Below, one piece after another: positions 63,640 to 64,000 of a DNA stretch of 64,000 nucleotides. The stretch is from positions 5,185,094-5,249,093 of the forward strand of contig CM012955.1 in assembly GCA_000181795.3 (NCBI GenBank). Reading direction: 5' to 3'. The position numbers and the translations under genes are program-made. Each line of letters opens with the position of its first letter. Position 1 is the first letter of the stretch. The DNA is from Trichinella spiralis (taxonomy: Eukaryota; Nematoda; Enoplea; Trichinellida; Trichinellidae). Below the pieces are notes generated by a model that saw only the letters and a list, made by a program, of their open reading frames with translations, was not told the origin of the DNA and searched no databases.

Positions 63640-64000
63640 AAATTAATAATAATAATTGCCAATATTATTATTTGAGTATTTTTTGGTCGCTTGTTTTTTT
63701 TTATTTTTCTTTTTTTCATTTCAAGTCGTTCGATATAAATTATCGTTTTTCACATATAGTGTTCGCTCAGCAAAAGAAAAATCCTTCTTCACGTTTCTAT
63801 ACATTTTGTTTGGTGAAGGATTTGCATTTCTCACTCTTTAGCTGTACGTTTGTTTGTTCCAATCTTCACATTATTTTTCTTTATTATCATCGATGATTAT
63901 TATTATATTGTATTATTTGAGAACGTTCGTTTTCTTGTTCGAATCGTTCTAGCAAGAATAATATGTGTGGCCTTTGCTTTTATTTTCAAATTACCCTATT
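63640..64000. other. 3' flank, no gene seen
   Basis: AT-rich sequence downstream of the MARVEL gene poly(A) signal. Confidence 0.5.

Noticed and set aside
1-64000. tRNA, rRNA and CRISPR searches by eye
   Set aside because: No T-arm GGTTCRANYCC plus acceptor-stem pairing, no rRNA-like conserved block and no spaced direct-repeat array was found. Tandem repeats present are ordinary microsatellites.

Overview
This window is eukaryotic nuclear DNA from an AT-rich animal. The background is roughly 30% GC, with many short GT/GC-AG introns, abundant di- to pentanucleotide repeats, spliced genes with AATAAA signals, and no operons. Gene content points to a protostome, most likely an ecdysozoan. The potassium channel matches my memory of the arthropod Shaw protein much better than vertebrate Kv3. 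There is a full-length chordin/Sog, which Caenorhabditis lacks. An ARL13 gene carries a perfect-consensus RFX X-box in its promoter. I cannot name the species; a mite-like or other small arthropod, or a related ecdysozoan, would fit.

Layout. Positions 1-5.2 kb hold no recognisable gene, only two possible minus-strand coding pieces. A complete four-exon Shaw-type Kv channel (464 aa) lies on + at 5234-8889. It converges on a complete 19-exon chordin/short-gastrulation gene (930 aa) on - at 9434-19257. The two poly(A) signals sit in an 11-bp inverted repeat at 8952-8983. From 19.3 to 27.7 kb I see no confident gene. A TATA/CCAAT promoter at 27.9 kb and a spliced leader exon precede an unrecognised gene on + with a strikingly GC-rich exon (32663-33026) and a terminal exon (36217-36414). 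A long AT-rich interval (36.6-43.9 kb) leads to an RGS7BP/RGS9BP-family gene on + (43968-47453, 224 aa).

The distal part holds a decayed FLYWCH/MULE DNA transposon (51.2-51.9 kb) and two small divergent ORFs (52.4 and 53.0 kb). Next come ARL13 on + (54616-57126, 332 aa) and a convergent C2H2 zinc-finger gene with a SUMO-interaction motif on - (57519-58664). Two unrecognised single-exon minus-strand ORFs lie at 59.5-60.4 kb. A four-helix MARVEL-domain membrane protein on + (61972-63589, 168 aa) closes the window.

The genes do not form a pathway. Shaw and the R7BP-like protein are both neuronal-excitability components (K+ current; anchoring of R7-RGS/Gbeta5 complexes). Chordin is an extracellular BMP antagonist and ARL13 a ciliary GTPase. 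Exon models for the five recognised genes were built by hand and every splice phase closes, with total coding lengths divisible by three. Coordinates may be off by a base or so. No CRISPR array, tRNA or rRNA gene was recognised.
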